A stretch of DNA of 64,000 bases from JASLDZ01 sp964242625 (GTDB taxonomy: Bacteria; Pseudomonadota; Alphaproteobacteria; Caulobacterales; Caulobacteraceae): the NCBI GenBank assembly GCA_964242625.1, contig CAXTAO010000005.1:62001-126000 (forward strand), in the 5' to 3' direction. Numbering within the stretch: position 1 is the stretch's first letter; each line of letters opens with the position of its first letter. This document shows positions 28,292 through 35,670 of this stretch, piece by piece. The translations under genes were made by a program, and so were the position numbers. The notes beneath the pieces were generated by a model. It had not been told where the DNA came from, made no database searches, and saw nothing but the letters and a program-made list of their open reading frames with translations.

Positions 28292-30691
28292 GTGGCCGCC
28301 GTCCTCGACCTCGCCCACGTGCGCGCCGCCCTCGCCGCTGCGGTCGATGCGCCCCCCGCGCTGGAGCATCGAGCGCTGGAAGGTCGCGACCGGGTCGACA
28401 GCGTGCTGGCGCCGCCCGGGTGGACCGACGCCCGTGTCGAGGCCTGGCTGGACGGCTGGGTCGCCCGCGACGACGCCCAGGTGCTCGGAGGCGCGCTCGC
28501 CGGCTACGCCCGTCGCCTGGCCGAGACCGGGGTCCGTCGGGGGGCGCTGCCCGCCGCGGACGCCGCAATGTTCGCCGGGGCGCTCGAGGCGACCGCGCTC
28601 GTCGGCTGGGCCGCCGCCGCCCCGGCGTCGCGCGCGCGGCCGCAGCTCGCCGACCTCGCCACCCCCCGCGGCCGCGCGACCCTGGCCGAGCACCTCGCCC
28701 GCTGCGAGGCGGCGCGACTGGCCGCCGCCGCCGCCCCACGCCTGTCGGCCCGGCTCGTGGCGGTAGGCGAGGCGGTGGCGCGCTGCGAGGGCGACCGCGA
28801 GGCCTGCGCCGATCCGCGACGCAACCCCGCCCTCCTGCGCGCCCTCCACGCCGCACGCGAGGCGGGGGCGGACGACGCCCTCCTCCTGGACGCCATCGCA
28901 CTCGGCCGCAGCGGGTACGCCCCGCACGCGGCCGCGCCGACGCCGCCGCCGCCGCCCGCGCCCCTCGTCGTCCATGGCGGAGATATCGAAGGCTCGGCGG
29001 AGGCGGCGTGGCGCGTCGGCCGGGTGATCGTGGCGAATTGCGCCGAAACCGCCGGCCGCGTCGCCCGCCTGGCGCGGGCGCCTCGGGTGGCGATCGTCGT
29101 GTCGCACCCCGACCTCCTGCCCGAGGCGCCCGGTGCGGCCCAGCGGCTGGACGGGCTCGTGCGCCTGTGGGCGACCGCCGCCGCCTTCGATGACGCGGCG
29201 CTGACGGTCGCGGGACTGCATGCGCGGCTCGTGGCGTCCGGCCTGCCCTACGCGGGCGAAGCCGCGCGCGCCCACGCCGCCGGGCTGGTCGGGGCGATGG
29301 TCCGGCTCGCCGCTGAGACCACCGCGGGCCTGGGCTGGACGACACCGCTGGTCATGGCCGACGACTCCGTGCTCGCCCTGCGCGCCGGCGGCGCGGCCCT
29401 GGGCGCGAAGCCGTGGGGCGGACCCGTCGAGCCCGCCCAGTGCGCCGACGGGCCGACGGCGCCCGTGGTGGCCGACGCCGCCCTGACCGGTCTCGCCCGG
29501 CTGGGCGTCGGCGCCTCCGCCGCGCGGGACGCGCTCCTGGGCGTGGGGCGCCTGCCCCTCGACGGGCCGCTCTCGTCCGCAGCTCTGTTCCAGCGGGGCT
29601 TCACCGTCCACGAACTCGCGCGAGTGGACGCGGCGCTCGCGGCGGGAGCGGCGGACCTTCGCGCGGCGTTTGGCTCCGCCGTCGTCGGCGAGGGCTTCCT
29701 GCGCGACGTGCTGGGCGCCTCGCCCGAGGTGTCGTCCGACCCGGGCTTCGACACCCTGGCGCTGGCGGGAGTGGCGCCCGACGCCGTCGAGCGGGAAGGA
29801 CGGCGCGTCTTCGGCGGCGACGCCGCCTCGCTCGGGCCGGAGGCGCAGGCGCTCCTCGCCGCCGCTCCCGAGATCGGCTGGGAGGCGGAGGTCGCCATGG
29901 TGGCCGCACTGGCGGCCGAGGGCGCGGTCAACCTCCACCGCTGGCGCGCTCCCGCCGACGCCGCTCCCGCCGACGTCGTCGCCCGGTTGGAGGCGGCGCG
30001 GGCGCAGGGGCTGGCGACCGCCTGGGTGGCGCGCGCTGAGACCGCGCGCGCGCTCGACCTCCCCGCGATCGAGGGACCCGCCCGCGCCCCGCCGCCGCCG
30101 CCCGCGCCGGAGCGGATCGTGGAGCGGGTGGTCGAGCGGCGCGACCGCAGTCGTCGCAAGCTGCCGGATCGCCGCAAGGGCTACATCCAGAAGGCCGCGG
30201 TCGGCGGCCACAAGGTGTACCTGCACACCGGCGAGTACGAGGACGGCGAACTCGGCGAGATCTTCGTCGACATGCACAAGGAGGGCGCCGCCTTCCGCTC
30301 CTTGATGAACAATTTCGCGATCGCGGTCAGCCTGGGCCTGCAGTACGGCGTGCCGCTGGACGAATACGTCGACGCCTTCACCTACACCCGCTTCGAGCCC
30401 GCCGGCCCGGTGACGGGCAACGACCGGGTGCGCTCGGCCACCTCCATCCTCGACTACCTGTTCCGCGAGCTGGGCGTGAGCTATCTCGGCCGCGAGGATC
30501 TCGCCTCGTCCGATCCCGACGCGCTCGACGCCGACGGCCTGGGCGGAGGCTCGGCTGAAGGTCAGTCCGGGCCCGAAGAGGATGCGGAGCCCGAGCCCGC
30601 GTCGCGCTGGATCTCCAAGGGGTTCAGCCGCGGCGCCGCGCCCGACAACCTTGTGCTCCTGCCGCTCCGCCGCGCGGAGACGGACGCATGA
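28292..30691 (+). CDS. Class II ribonucleotide reductase-like protein lacking catalytic motifs (NrdJ pseudoenzyme)
   Basis: The last ~190 residues of this 799-residue protein are a near-canonical NrdJ C-terminal TSCPD region: KLPDRRKGYIQKAAVGGHKVYLHTGEYEDGELGEIFVDMHKEGAAF...VPLDEYVDAFTYTRFEPAGPV...TSILDYLFRELGVSYLGREDL. Upstream, residues about 245-610 follow the NrdJ order in diverged form: LDGLVRLWA, HARLVASGLPYAGEAARA, FQRGFTVHELARVDAALAAG and FLRDVLGASPEVSSDPGFDTLALAGV. The positions of FDCANPCG and NPCSE carry no cysteine motif. The frame is intact, so this is a maintained protein, not a pseudogene. GTG start; its role is unknown. Confidence 0.72.
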   Translation: MAAVLDLAHVRAALAAAVDAPPALEHRALEGRDRVDSVLAPPGWTDARVEAWLDGWVARDDAQVLGGALAGYARRLAETGVRRGALPAADAAMFAGALEATALVGWAAAAPASRARPQLADLATPRGRATLAEHLARCEAARLAAAAAPRLSARLVAVGEAVARCEGDREACADPRRNPALLRALHAAREAGADDALLLDAIALGRSGYAPHAAAPTPPPPPAPLVVHGGDIEGSAEAAWRVGRVIVANCAETAGRVARLARAPRVAIVVSHPDLLPEAPGAAQRLDGLVRLWATAAAFDDAALTVAGLHARLVASGLPYAGEAARAHAAGLVGAMVRLAAETTAGLGWTTPLVMADDSVLALRAGGAALGAKPWGGPVEPAQCADGPTAPVVADAALTGLARLGVGASAARDALLGVGRLPLDGPLSSAALFQRGFTVHELARVDAALAAGAADLRAAFGSAVVGEGFLRDVLGASPEVSSDPGFDTLALAGVAPDAVEREGRRVFGGDAASLGPEAQALLAAAPEIGWEAEVAMVAALAAEGAVNLHRWRAPADAAPADVVARLEAARAQGLATAWVARAETARALDLPAIEGPARAPPPPPAPERIVERVVERRDRSRRKLPDRRKGYIQKAAVGGHKVYLHTGEYEDGELGEIFVDMHKEGAAFRSLMNNFAIAVSLGLQYGVPLDEYVDAFTYTRFEPAGPVTGNDRVRSATSILDYLFRELGVSYLGREDLASSDPDALDADGLGGGSAEGQSGPEEDAEPEPASRWISKGFSRGAAPDNLVLLPLRRAETDA

Positions 30692-30758
30692 AGGCCGGCC
30701 GCCGTTTTAGCTTTGCGTGAAGGCGCACGCGCTAAGCCGGGTCGATCTCGGAGCCTCC

Positions 30759-31250
30759 ATGCGCCTCGTCGGTCTCGCCCTCATCGCCGCCGTCCTGACC
30801 TTCGTCGGTCCCGCCTCCGCGCAGGACGTCGCCCAGGTGCGGCGCGCGCAGGGCGGCGTGAGCTGCCCGCGGTGCAACCTGTTCCAGGCCGACCTCGCCA
30901 ACCACCCGCTCGCCGGCCGCGACTTTTCCGGCGCGCGGCTGCGCCAGGCCTCGATGTCCGCCGCGGTGCTGACGGGCGCGCGCCTAGCCCGCGCCGACCT
31001 GCGCGACCTCGACGGCTACGGCGCACTCTTCGGCCATGCGGACCTTCGCGGCGCGGACCTGCGCAATGCGAGCCTCGTGGGCGCCTACCTCCAGGGCGCC
31101 GACCTCTCGGGCGCCAAGCTCGACGGCGCGAACCTCTCGGGCGCAGAGATGTCGCGGGCGCGAGGGCTGTCGGAGGCGCAGCTCGCGCGCGCATGCGGCG
31201 ACGAGGCGACCCTCCTGCCCCGCGGCCTGCGCCTTCCCGCCTGCCGCTGA
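30759..31250 (+). CDS. Exported pentapeptide-repeat protein
   Basis: This 163-residue protein has a signal peptide (MRLVGLALIAAVLTFVGPASA) and a CPRC pair (SCPRCNLFQADL). About 20 pentapeptide units of A(D/N)LxG type follow (GADLRNASLVGAYLQGADLSGAKLDGANLSGAEM), which would fold as a right-handed quadrilateral beta-helix. The C-terminal cap LSEAQLARACGDEATLLPRGL...PAC has two more cysteines. GGAG lies 5 nt before ATG at 30759. It is a tandem relative of the next gene. The function is unknown. Confidence 0.82.
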   Translation: MRLVGLALIAAVLTFVGPASAQDVAQVRRAQGGVSCPRCNLFQADLANHPLAGRDFSGARLRQASMSAAVLTGARLARADLRDLDGYGALFGHADLRGADLRNASLVGAYLQGADLSGAKLDGANLSGAEMSRARGLSEAQLARACGDEATLLPRGLRLPACR

Positions 31251-31360
31251 TCTTGGCCGGCGCGCGGAGCTTACCGCGAGTTCACGCCATTACTCAGGTT
31301 TAACTGGCCTCTTGGCCGCCACGGGCGCTTTGTCGGCTGACTGAACGCCGGACACCTGAC

Positions 31361-32437
31361 ATGACCTTCCCCCGCATCGCCCTTCTCGCCGCCCTTCTCG
31401 CCACGAGCGCGCTCGCCGCCGCTCCGGCGCGGGCCGAGATGGCGGGGGACCGCACGGTCATGCGCACCGTCTCCTTCGGCGGCGACTGCACGGGCTGCGT
31501 GCTGGCGGGCCGGAAGCTCGCCAACGCCGTCTTCGCGGGAGCCGACTTCACCCGCGCGATCCTGGTCGGGGCCGACATGCGGGGCGCGCGGATCATGGGG
31601 TCGGACTTCACCGCCGCCGACTTCACCCGCGCCGACCTGCGCGCGGCCCAGACCACCGGGGCCGACTTCACCCGCGCCAACTTCACGGGCGCGCAGCTGG
31701 ACGGCGCGCGCGCAATGGGGTCGGACTTCAGCCACTCGCGGCTAGGTCACGCGAGCCTCGTCTCCATCCAGATGACCGGCTCGGACCTTTCGGGCGCCGA
31801 CATCAGCGGCGCGCGGCTGGGCCGGGCGGCCTTGATGGGCGTCAACCTCTCCCATGTGCAGGCGCAGGGGACCGACTTCACGGGGGCCAATCTGACAGGG
31901 GCCGACCTCGCCCACGGCGACTTCTCCGGCGCGCACTTCGCGAGCGCACTCCTGGCGGGGGCGGACCTGACCGGCGCCGACCTGCGCCACGCGGACTTGT
32001 CCGGCGTGCGCGGGCTCATGCAGGACCAGGTGGACGACGCCTGCACCGACGGCTCGACCGGTCTGCCGGGCGGGCTCTCCAGCCGGGGCTGCCATGCGTC
32101 CCGCAGCGAGCGGCCTGAACGCCCCGAGCGGCCTGAACGCCCCGAGCGGCCGGAGCGTCCGCGCGCCGCCCTCGACGGCGTCGCGGCCGAGGCGCTGGCC
32201 CAGGCCAAAGCGGCGCTGGCCGGCGCCGACGTCCGCGGGCAGGTCGACGCGGCCATGGCGGAGGCGCGCATGGAGCTCGCCAGCGTCGACCCCCGCGTGA
32301 TCGACGCGGCTCTGGCGCAGGCCCAGGCGAGCCTCGACGCGGTCGACGTGGACGCGACGGTGCGTGCGGCGCTGGACGGCGCGCAGGCCGGGCTCGACGC
32401 GGCGGCCGCGACTGCCCAGGACCGCGAGGCGCGCTAG
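31361..32437 (+). CDS. Exported pentapeptide-repeat protein with helical C-terminal tail
   Basis: This 358-residue protein has a signal peptide ending near PARA, then DCTGC and a long pentapeptide beta-helix (GADFTRAIL...DLAHGDFSGAHF..., about residues 45-210). A Cys-bearing cap follows (VRGLMQDQVDDACTDGSTGLPGGLSSRGC), like that of its neighbour. A (PER)n stretch leads into an Ala-rich helical tail with repeated DVDA/VDAA units. The first half is a larger paralogue of the preceding gene. The TAG shares CTAG (32434-32437) with the aspS stop. Confidence 0.82.
   Translation: MTFPRIALLAALLATSALAAAPARAEMAGDRTVMRTVSFGGDCTGCVLAGRKLANAVFAGADFTRAILVGADMRGARIMGSDFTAADFTRADLRAAQTTGADFTRANFTGAQLDGARAMGSDFSHSRLGHASLVSIQMTGSDLSGADISGARLGRAALMGVNLSHVQAQGTDFTGANLTGADLAHGDFSGAHFASALLAGADLTGADLRHADLSGVRGLMQDQVDDACTDGSTGLPGGLSSRGCHASRSERPERPERPERPERPERPRAALDGVAAEALAQAKAALAGADVRGQVDAAMAEARMELASVDPRVIDAALAQAQASLDAVDVDATVRAALDGAQAGLDAAAATAQDREAR
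32108..32161 (+). repeat. Tandem 18-bp repeat encoding PER repeats
   Basis: Three tandem copies of the 18-bp unit GAGCGGCCTGAACGCCCC lie inside the pentapeptide-repeat gene; two are identical and the third is degenerate. They encode ERPERP, a charged hinge between the beta-helix and the helical tail. Copy number could vary by slippage. Confidence 0.85.
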
Positions 32438-34326
32438 CCCTTGATCGGCGGGGCCGAGCGGATGTGCAGCTCCTTAAGCTGACGCTCGCTGACGGGCGCG
32501 GGTGCGTTCATCAGGAGGTCGCGCGCCTGCTGGTTCAGCGGGAAGGCGATCACCTCGCGGATGTTGGAGGTGCCGGCCAGCAGCATGACGATGCGGTCCA
32601 CCCCGGGCGCGATCCCGCCGTGGGGGGGCGCGCCGTAGCGGAAGGCGTTCAGCATGCCGCCGAACTTGTCCTCGACGACCTCGGGCCCGTAGCCCGCGAT
32701 CTCGAACGCCTTGAGCATGATGTCGGGCCGGTGGTTCCGGATCGCGCCGGAAGACAGCTCCACCCCGTTGCAGACGATGTCGTACTGGTAGGCGAGGATG
32801 TCGAGCGGGTCCTTGGTCTCCAGCGCCTCCAGCTCGCCCTGGGGCATGGAGAAGGGGTTGTGGCTGAAGTCGACCCGCTTCTCTTCCTCGTTCCACTCGT
32901 ACATGGGGAAGTCGACGATCCAGGCGAGGCGGAACTCGCCCTCCTTGATCAGCCCCAGCTCCTCGCCCACCCGCGTGCGCGCCGCGCCCGCGAACTTGTA
33001 GAACTGCGCCGGATCGCCCGCGGCGAAGAACACCGCGTCGCCGGCGTTCAGGCCCATCTGCTGGCGGAGCGCCTCCGTGCGCTCGGGGCCCAGGTTTTTG
33101 GCGACGGGGCCGCGTCCCGAGATCCAATCGTGAACCGCGACGTCATGGGCAAGATCGGCGCGGCCGGTGTTGTCTAGCGCCTCCATCAGAGACTCGGCCG
33201 TGGAGCCTTCGCTAGGTCCTTTCTCCTGAGCGAAGAAGATGTAGGCCAGGCCCGGCTGGCCCTCGCCCTTGGCCCAGCTGTCCATGCGGTCGCAGAAGGC
33301 GCGGGAGCCGCCGCCGGGCGCGGGCACAGCCCAGATCCGGTTCTTGGCGTCGGCGCCCAGTATGCGCGCGAACACGCCGAAGCCGCCGTCGCGGAAGTGG
33401 GCGGAAACGTCCTGCATGACGAGCGGATTGCGCAGGTCGGGCTTGTCGGAGCCGTACTTCTGCACCGCCTCGCGGAAGGGAAGGCGCGGGAACGGCCCGG
33501 CGGGCACGGTGCGGCCGCGCCCGTTCCAGTCGCTGAATTCCTCGAACACGCCGCGCATCACCGGCTCAATGGTCGAGAACACGTCTTCCTGCGTCACGAA
33601 GCTCATCTCGAGGTCGAGCTGGTAGAACTCGCCGGGCGAACGGTCGGCGCGCGCGTCCTCGTCGCGGAAACAGGGGGCGATCTGGAAGTAGCGGTCGAAG
33701 CCCGAGACCATGAGCAGCTGCTTGAACTGCTGCGGGGCCTGCGGCAGGGCGTAGAACTCGCCCGGGTGCATGCGCGAGGGCACGAGGAAGTCGCGCGCGC
33801 CCTCGGGCGAGGAGGCCGTGAGGATCGGCGTCTGGAACTCGGTGAAGCCCTGCTCGACCATGCGGCGGCGCAAGGAGGCGATGACCTGGCTGCGGAGGCG
33901 AATGTTCTTGTGCAGGGTGTCGCGCCGCAGGTCGAGGTAGCGGTAGGTGAGGCGCAGGTCCTCGGGATAGTCGGGCTCGCCGAACACCGGCACCGGGAGC
34001 TCGGCGGCGGCCGAGAGCACCTCGAAGCCGCGCACGCGCACCTCGATCGCTCCGGTGGCGAGGTCGGCGTTCACCGTGGCGACGTCGCGCGTCACCACCT
34101 CGCCCTCGATCCGCACCACGCTCTCGGCGCGCGCGTGCTCGGCGACGTCGAAGCCCGGCGTGCCCGGGTGCAGCACGAGCTGGGTCAGGCCGTAGGTGTC
34201 GCGCAGGTCGATGAACATCAGCCCGCCGTGGTCGCGCTTCCGGTGCACCCAGCCGGACAACCGGACATGCGCACCCGCGTCGGAGGCGCGGAGCGCGCCG
34301 CAGGTGTGGGTGCGGTAGGCGTGCAT
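32434..34326 (-). CDS. aspS: Aspartyl-tRNA synthetase
   Basis: This 630-residue bacterial-type class IIb synthetase has an N-terminal OB-fold anticodon domain (VRLSGWVHRKRDHGGLMFIDLRDTYG). Motif 2 is FRDEDARADRSPGEFYQLDLEMSF, the GAD insertion domain is about residues 290-430, and motif 3 is GGIAPGVDRIVMLLAG. Alphaproteobacterial enzymes of this type often also charge tRNA-Asn for GatCAB. The start is ATG at 34326. A TTGACAC-N14 promoter-like site lies at 34377-34405. Confidence 0.98.
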   Translation of the reverse strand: MHAYRTHTCGALRASDAGAHVRLSGWVHRKRDHGGLMFIDLRDTYGLTQLVLHPGTPGFDVAEHARAESVVRIEGEVVTRDVATVNADLATGAIEVRVRGFEVLSAAAELPVPVFGEPDYPEDLRLTYRYLDLRRDTLHKNIRLRSQVIASLRRRMVEQGFTEFQTPILTASSPEGARDFLVPSRMHPGEFYALPQAPQQFKQLLMVSGFDRYFQIAPCFRDEDARADRSPGEFYQLDLEMSFVTQEDVFSTIEPVMRGVFEEFSDWNGRGRTVPAGPFPRLPFREAVQKYGSDKPDLRNPLVMQDVSAHFRDGGFGVFARILGADAKNRIWAVPAPGGGSRAFCDRMDSWAKGEGQPGLAYIFFAQEKGPSEGSTAESLMEALDNTGRADLAHDVAVHDWISGRGPVAKNLGPERTEALRQQMGLNAGDAVFFAAGDPAQFYKFAGAARTRVGEELGLIKEGEFRLAWIVDFPMYEWNEEEKRVDFSHNPFSMPQGELEALETKDPLDILAYQYDIVCNGVELSSGAIRNHRPDIMLKAFEIAGYGPEVVEDKFGGMLNAFRYGAPPHGGIAPGVDRIVMLLAGTSNIREVIAFPLNQQARDLLMNAPAPVSERQLKELHIRSAPPIKG

Positions 34327-34376
34327 GGGCGAAGATCTCGGCGCGACGTCGCCCGCGCGTCGAGGCGGGCGCGGGG

Positions 34377-34405
34377 GTTGAAGGCGGCGGGGGGCGGGGT
34401 GTCAA
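34377..34405 (-). promoter_or_regulatory. Candidate aspS promoter
   Basis: On the minus strand, TTGACAC (34405-34399), a 14-bp spacer and CCTTCAAC (34384-34377; 6 of 8 to GCTANAWC) lie 50 bp before the aspS ATG. The palindromic repeat copy 2 begins about 80 bp further upstream. The rest of 34327-34483 shows nothing recognisable. Confidence 0.5.
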
Positions 34406-34483
34406 GGCGGGGGAGTGGGTGTGGGTCCGCCTGACGGCGGGCGCTGGATGCGGTATTCGCTGCGCATTGTTCTGACGCCGGGT

Positions 34484-34901
34484 GGCGCCGCCGTGCTCGG
34501 TCGCGTCAAGGCGACCTGCTTGCGCAGGCTTCGCTTCGCTCGGCCTTGACCCGCCCTGCGCGCGACGGCTGACCGGAGGGGTCGGGACGCGGGGCGTCCC
34601 GTAGTTCAAGTTCGACTTAGGCCTGCGGCCCGCGTCGAACACAGGGCTGGTGCTTGCCACAGCCCGCCATCGGCGGGCGGCTCTCTCTGGAGCAACCAAG
34701 CCGCTCGGGCTCAACGGTCGCTGCGACCTCCACCCTCACAGGTGAAGCCCTGTGTTCGACCCGCCGGAGGCGTTGTCGAACTATCGAAGAGACGCCCCGC
34801 GTCCCGACCCCTCCGGTCAGCCGTCGCGCGCAGGGCGGGTCAAGGGCGAAGCGTCAGCGGAGAGCGAAGCGTCCCTTGACGCGACCGAGCACGATGGCGC
34901 C
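34484..34901. repeat. Multiply palindromic intergenic element, copy 2 (centre inverted)
   Basis: This 418-bp homologue of the element at 21806-22210 lies between the tlpA-like stop and the aspS promoter. The inner arms are 34544-34600 and 34789-34845 (57 bp). The outer segments match copy 1 left-to-left (GACCTGC..TGCGCAGG) and right-to-right (GACGC..TTCGC), but the centre 34601-34788 matches the reverse complement of the copy 1 centre. In copy 1 the left centre has GTTCGACAACGCCTCCGGCG; here that sequence is on the right. Bases 34902-34950 show nothing recognisable. Confidence 0.88.
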
Positions 34902-34950
34902 CAGCCCACCAATCAGGCGCGGGTGACTCCCTGCGCCCACGCGCGTCCCC

Positions 34951-35670
34951 CTAACCCTCCGCCGCGAGCTTCCCCACCACCCGGCGCGCCTGCTCGCCGT
35001 TCCAGTCGATGTCTGACGAGACGGTGGCGCGGAGCCGGCCGCGCTTGTCGTAGATCAGGGTGGTCGGGAACCCCATTACCGGCGGCCGCAGGGCCGAGGG
35101 GAAGGTGAAGTTCGCGTCCTGGAAGAAGCGCAGCGGCGCGTTCTTCTCGATGAAGGCGCGGGCGCGGGGCGTGGCGGCGGCGCGGTCCACCGAGACGGCG
35201 GCGACCACCACGGGGCGGCCCGCCTCCGCACGCTGCAGGGCGGCCAGCGTCGGCATCTCCTTGATGCAGGGCGCGCACCAGGTGGCCCAGAGGTTCAGCA
35301 CCACCACGCGGCCGCGGAAGTCCGCCACCCGCACGGGCTTGCCTTCGCCGTCGGTGAAGCCCGCCGCCGGCGCGGGCGGCGCCTTGTCGGGCGCGGTGAG
35401 CGGCGGGATCACGTGCAGGGCGGGGGCGGCGGGGACGGCCGGGGCGACGCCCATTACAGCCGCGTCCGCCCGGTCCAGTCGGTAGCCGCCCGACACGCCC
35501 GCGGGCCCGCGGACCAGCCCGGAGTCCGCCGGCGGTTGGAAGAACGCGCCCGCCGTGATGTAGACGAGCCCCGCCGCGCCGAGCGCGGCCGTGGTCCACA
35601 CCGCGAGCCTCAGCGGCGCGGGCAGGCGCGCGGGGCCGGTGAGGCGCGGGGGAGTGGGGGTGTCCGACAT
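34951..35670 (-). CDS. tlpA: TlpA-family thiol:disulfide protein
   Basis: This 239-residue protein has one N-terminal transmembrane helix (about residues 21-45), a Pro/Ala-rich linker and a TlpA/ResA-like thioredoxin domain. The active site is NLWATWCAPCIKEMP, with the cis-proline region VMGFPTTLIYDKRG. It would reduce disulfides in the periplasm, for instance in cytochrome maturation. ATG at 35670 has GGAAGG 9 nt upstream. Its start is interlocked with that of argH in CATG 35668-35671. The longer in-frame extension lacks support. Confidence 0.93.
   Translation of the reverse strand: MSDTPTPPRLTGPARLPAPLRLAVWTTAALGAAGLVYITAGAFFQPPADSGLVRGPAGVSGGYRLDRADAAVMGVAPAVPAAPALHVIPPLTAPDKAPPAPAAGFTDGEGKPVRVADFRGRVVVLNLWATWCAPCIKEMPTLAALQRAEAGRPVVVAAVSVDRAAATPRARAFIEKNAPLRFFQDANFTFPSALRPPVMGFPTTLIYDKRGRLRATVSSDIDWNGEQARRVVGKLAAEG

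Noticed and set aside
28292..30691. The ribonucleotide-reductase-like gene as a frameshifted pseudogene
   Set aside because: The frame is open for 799 codons with codon use like its neighbours, and homology runs through in one frame. Loss of the cysteine motifs is by substitution.
32108..32161. A short tandem array that might be taken for a CRISPR
   Set aside because: The units are contiguous 18-mers without spacers and encode an in-frame PER repeat.
33566..34714. A 382-codon minus-strand frame running from repeat copy 2 into aspS
   Set aside because: It is out of frame with the well-supported aspS and starts within the repeat.
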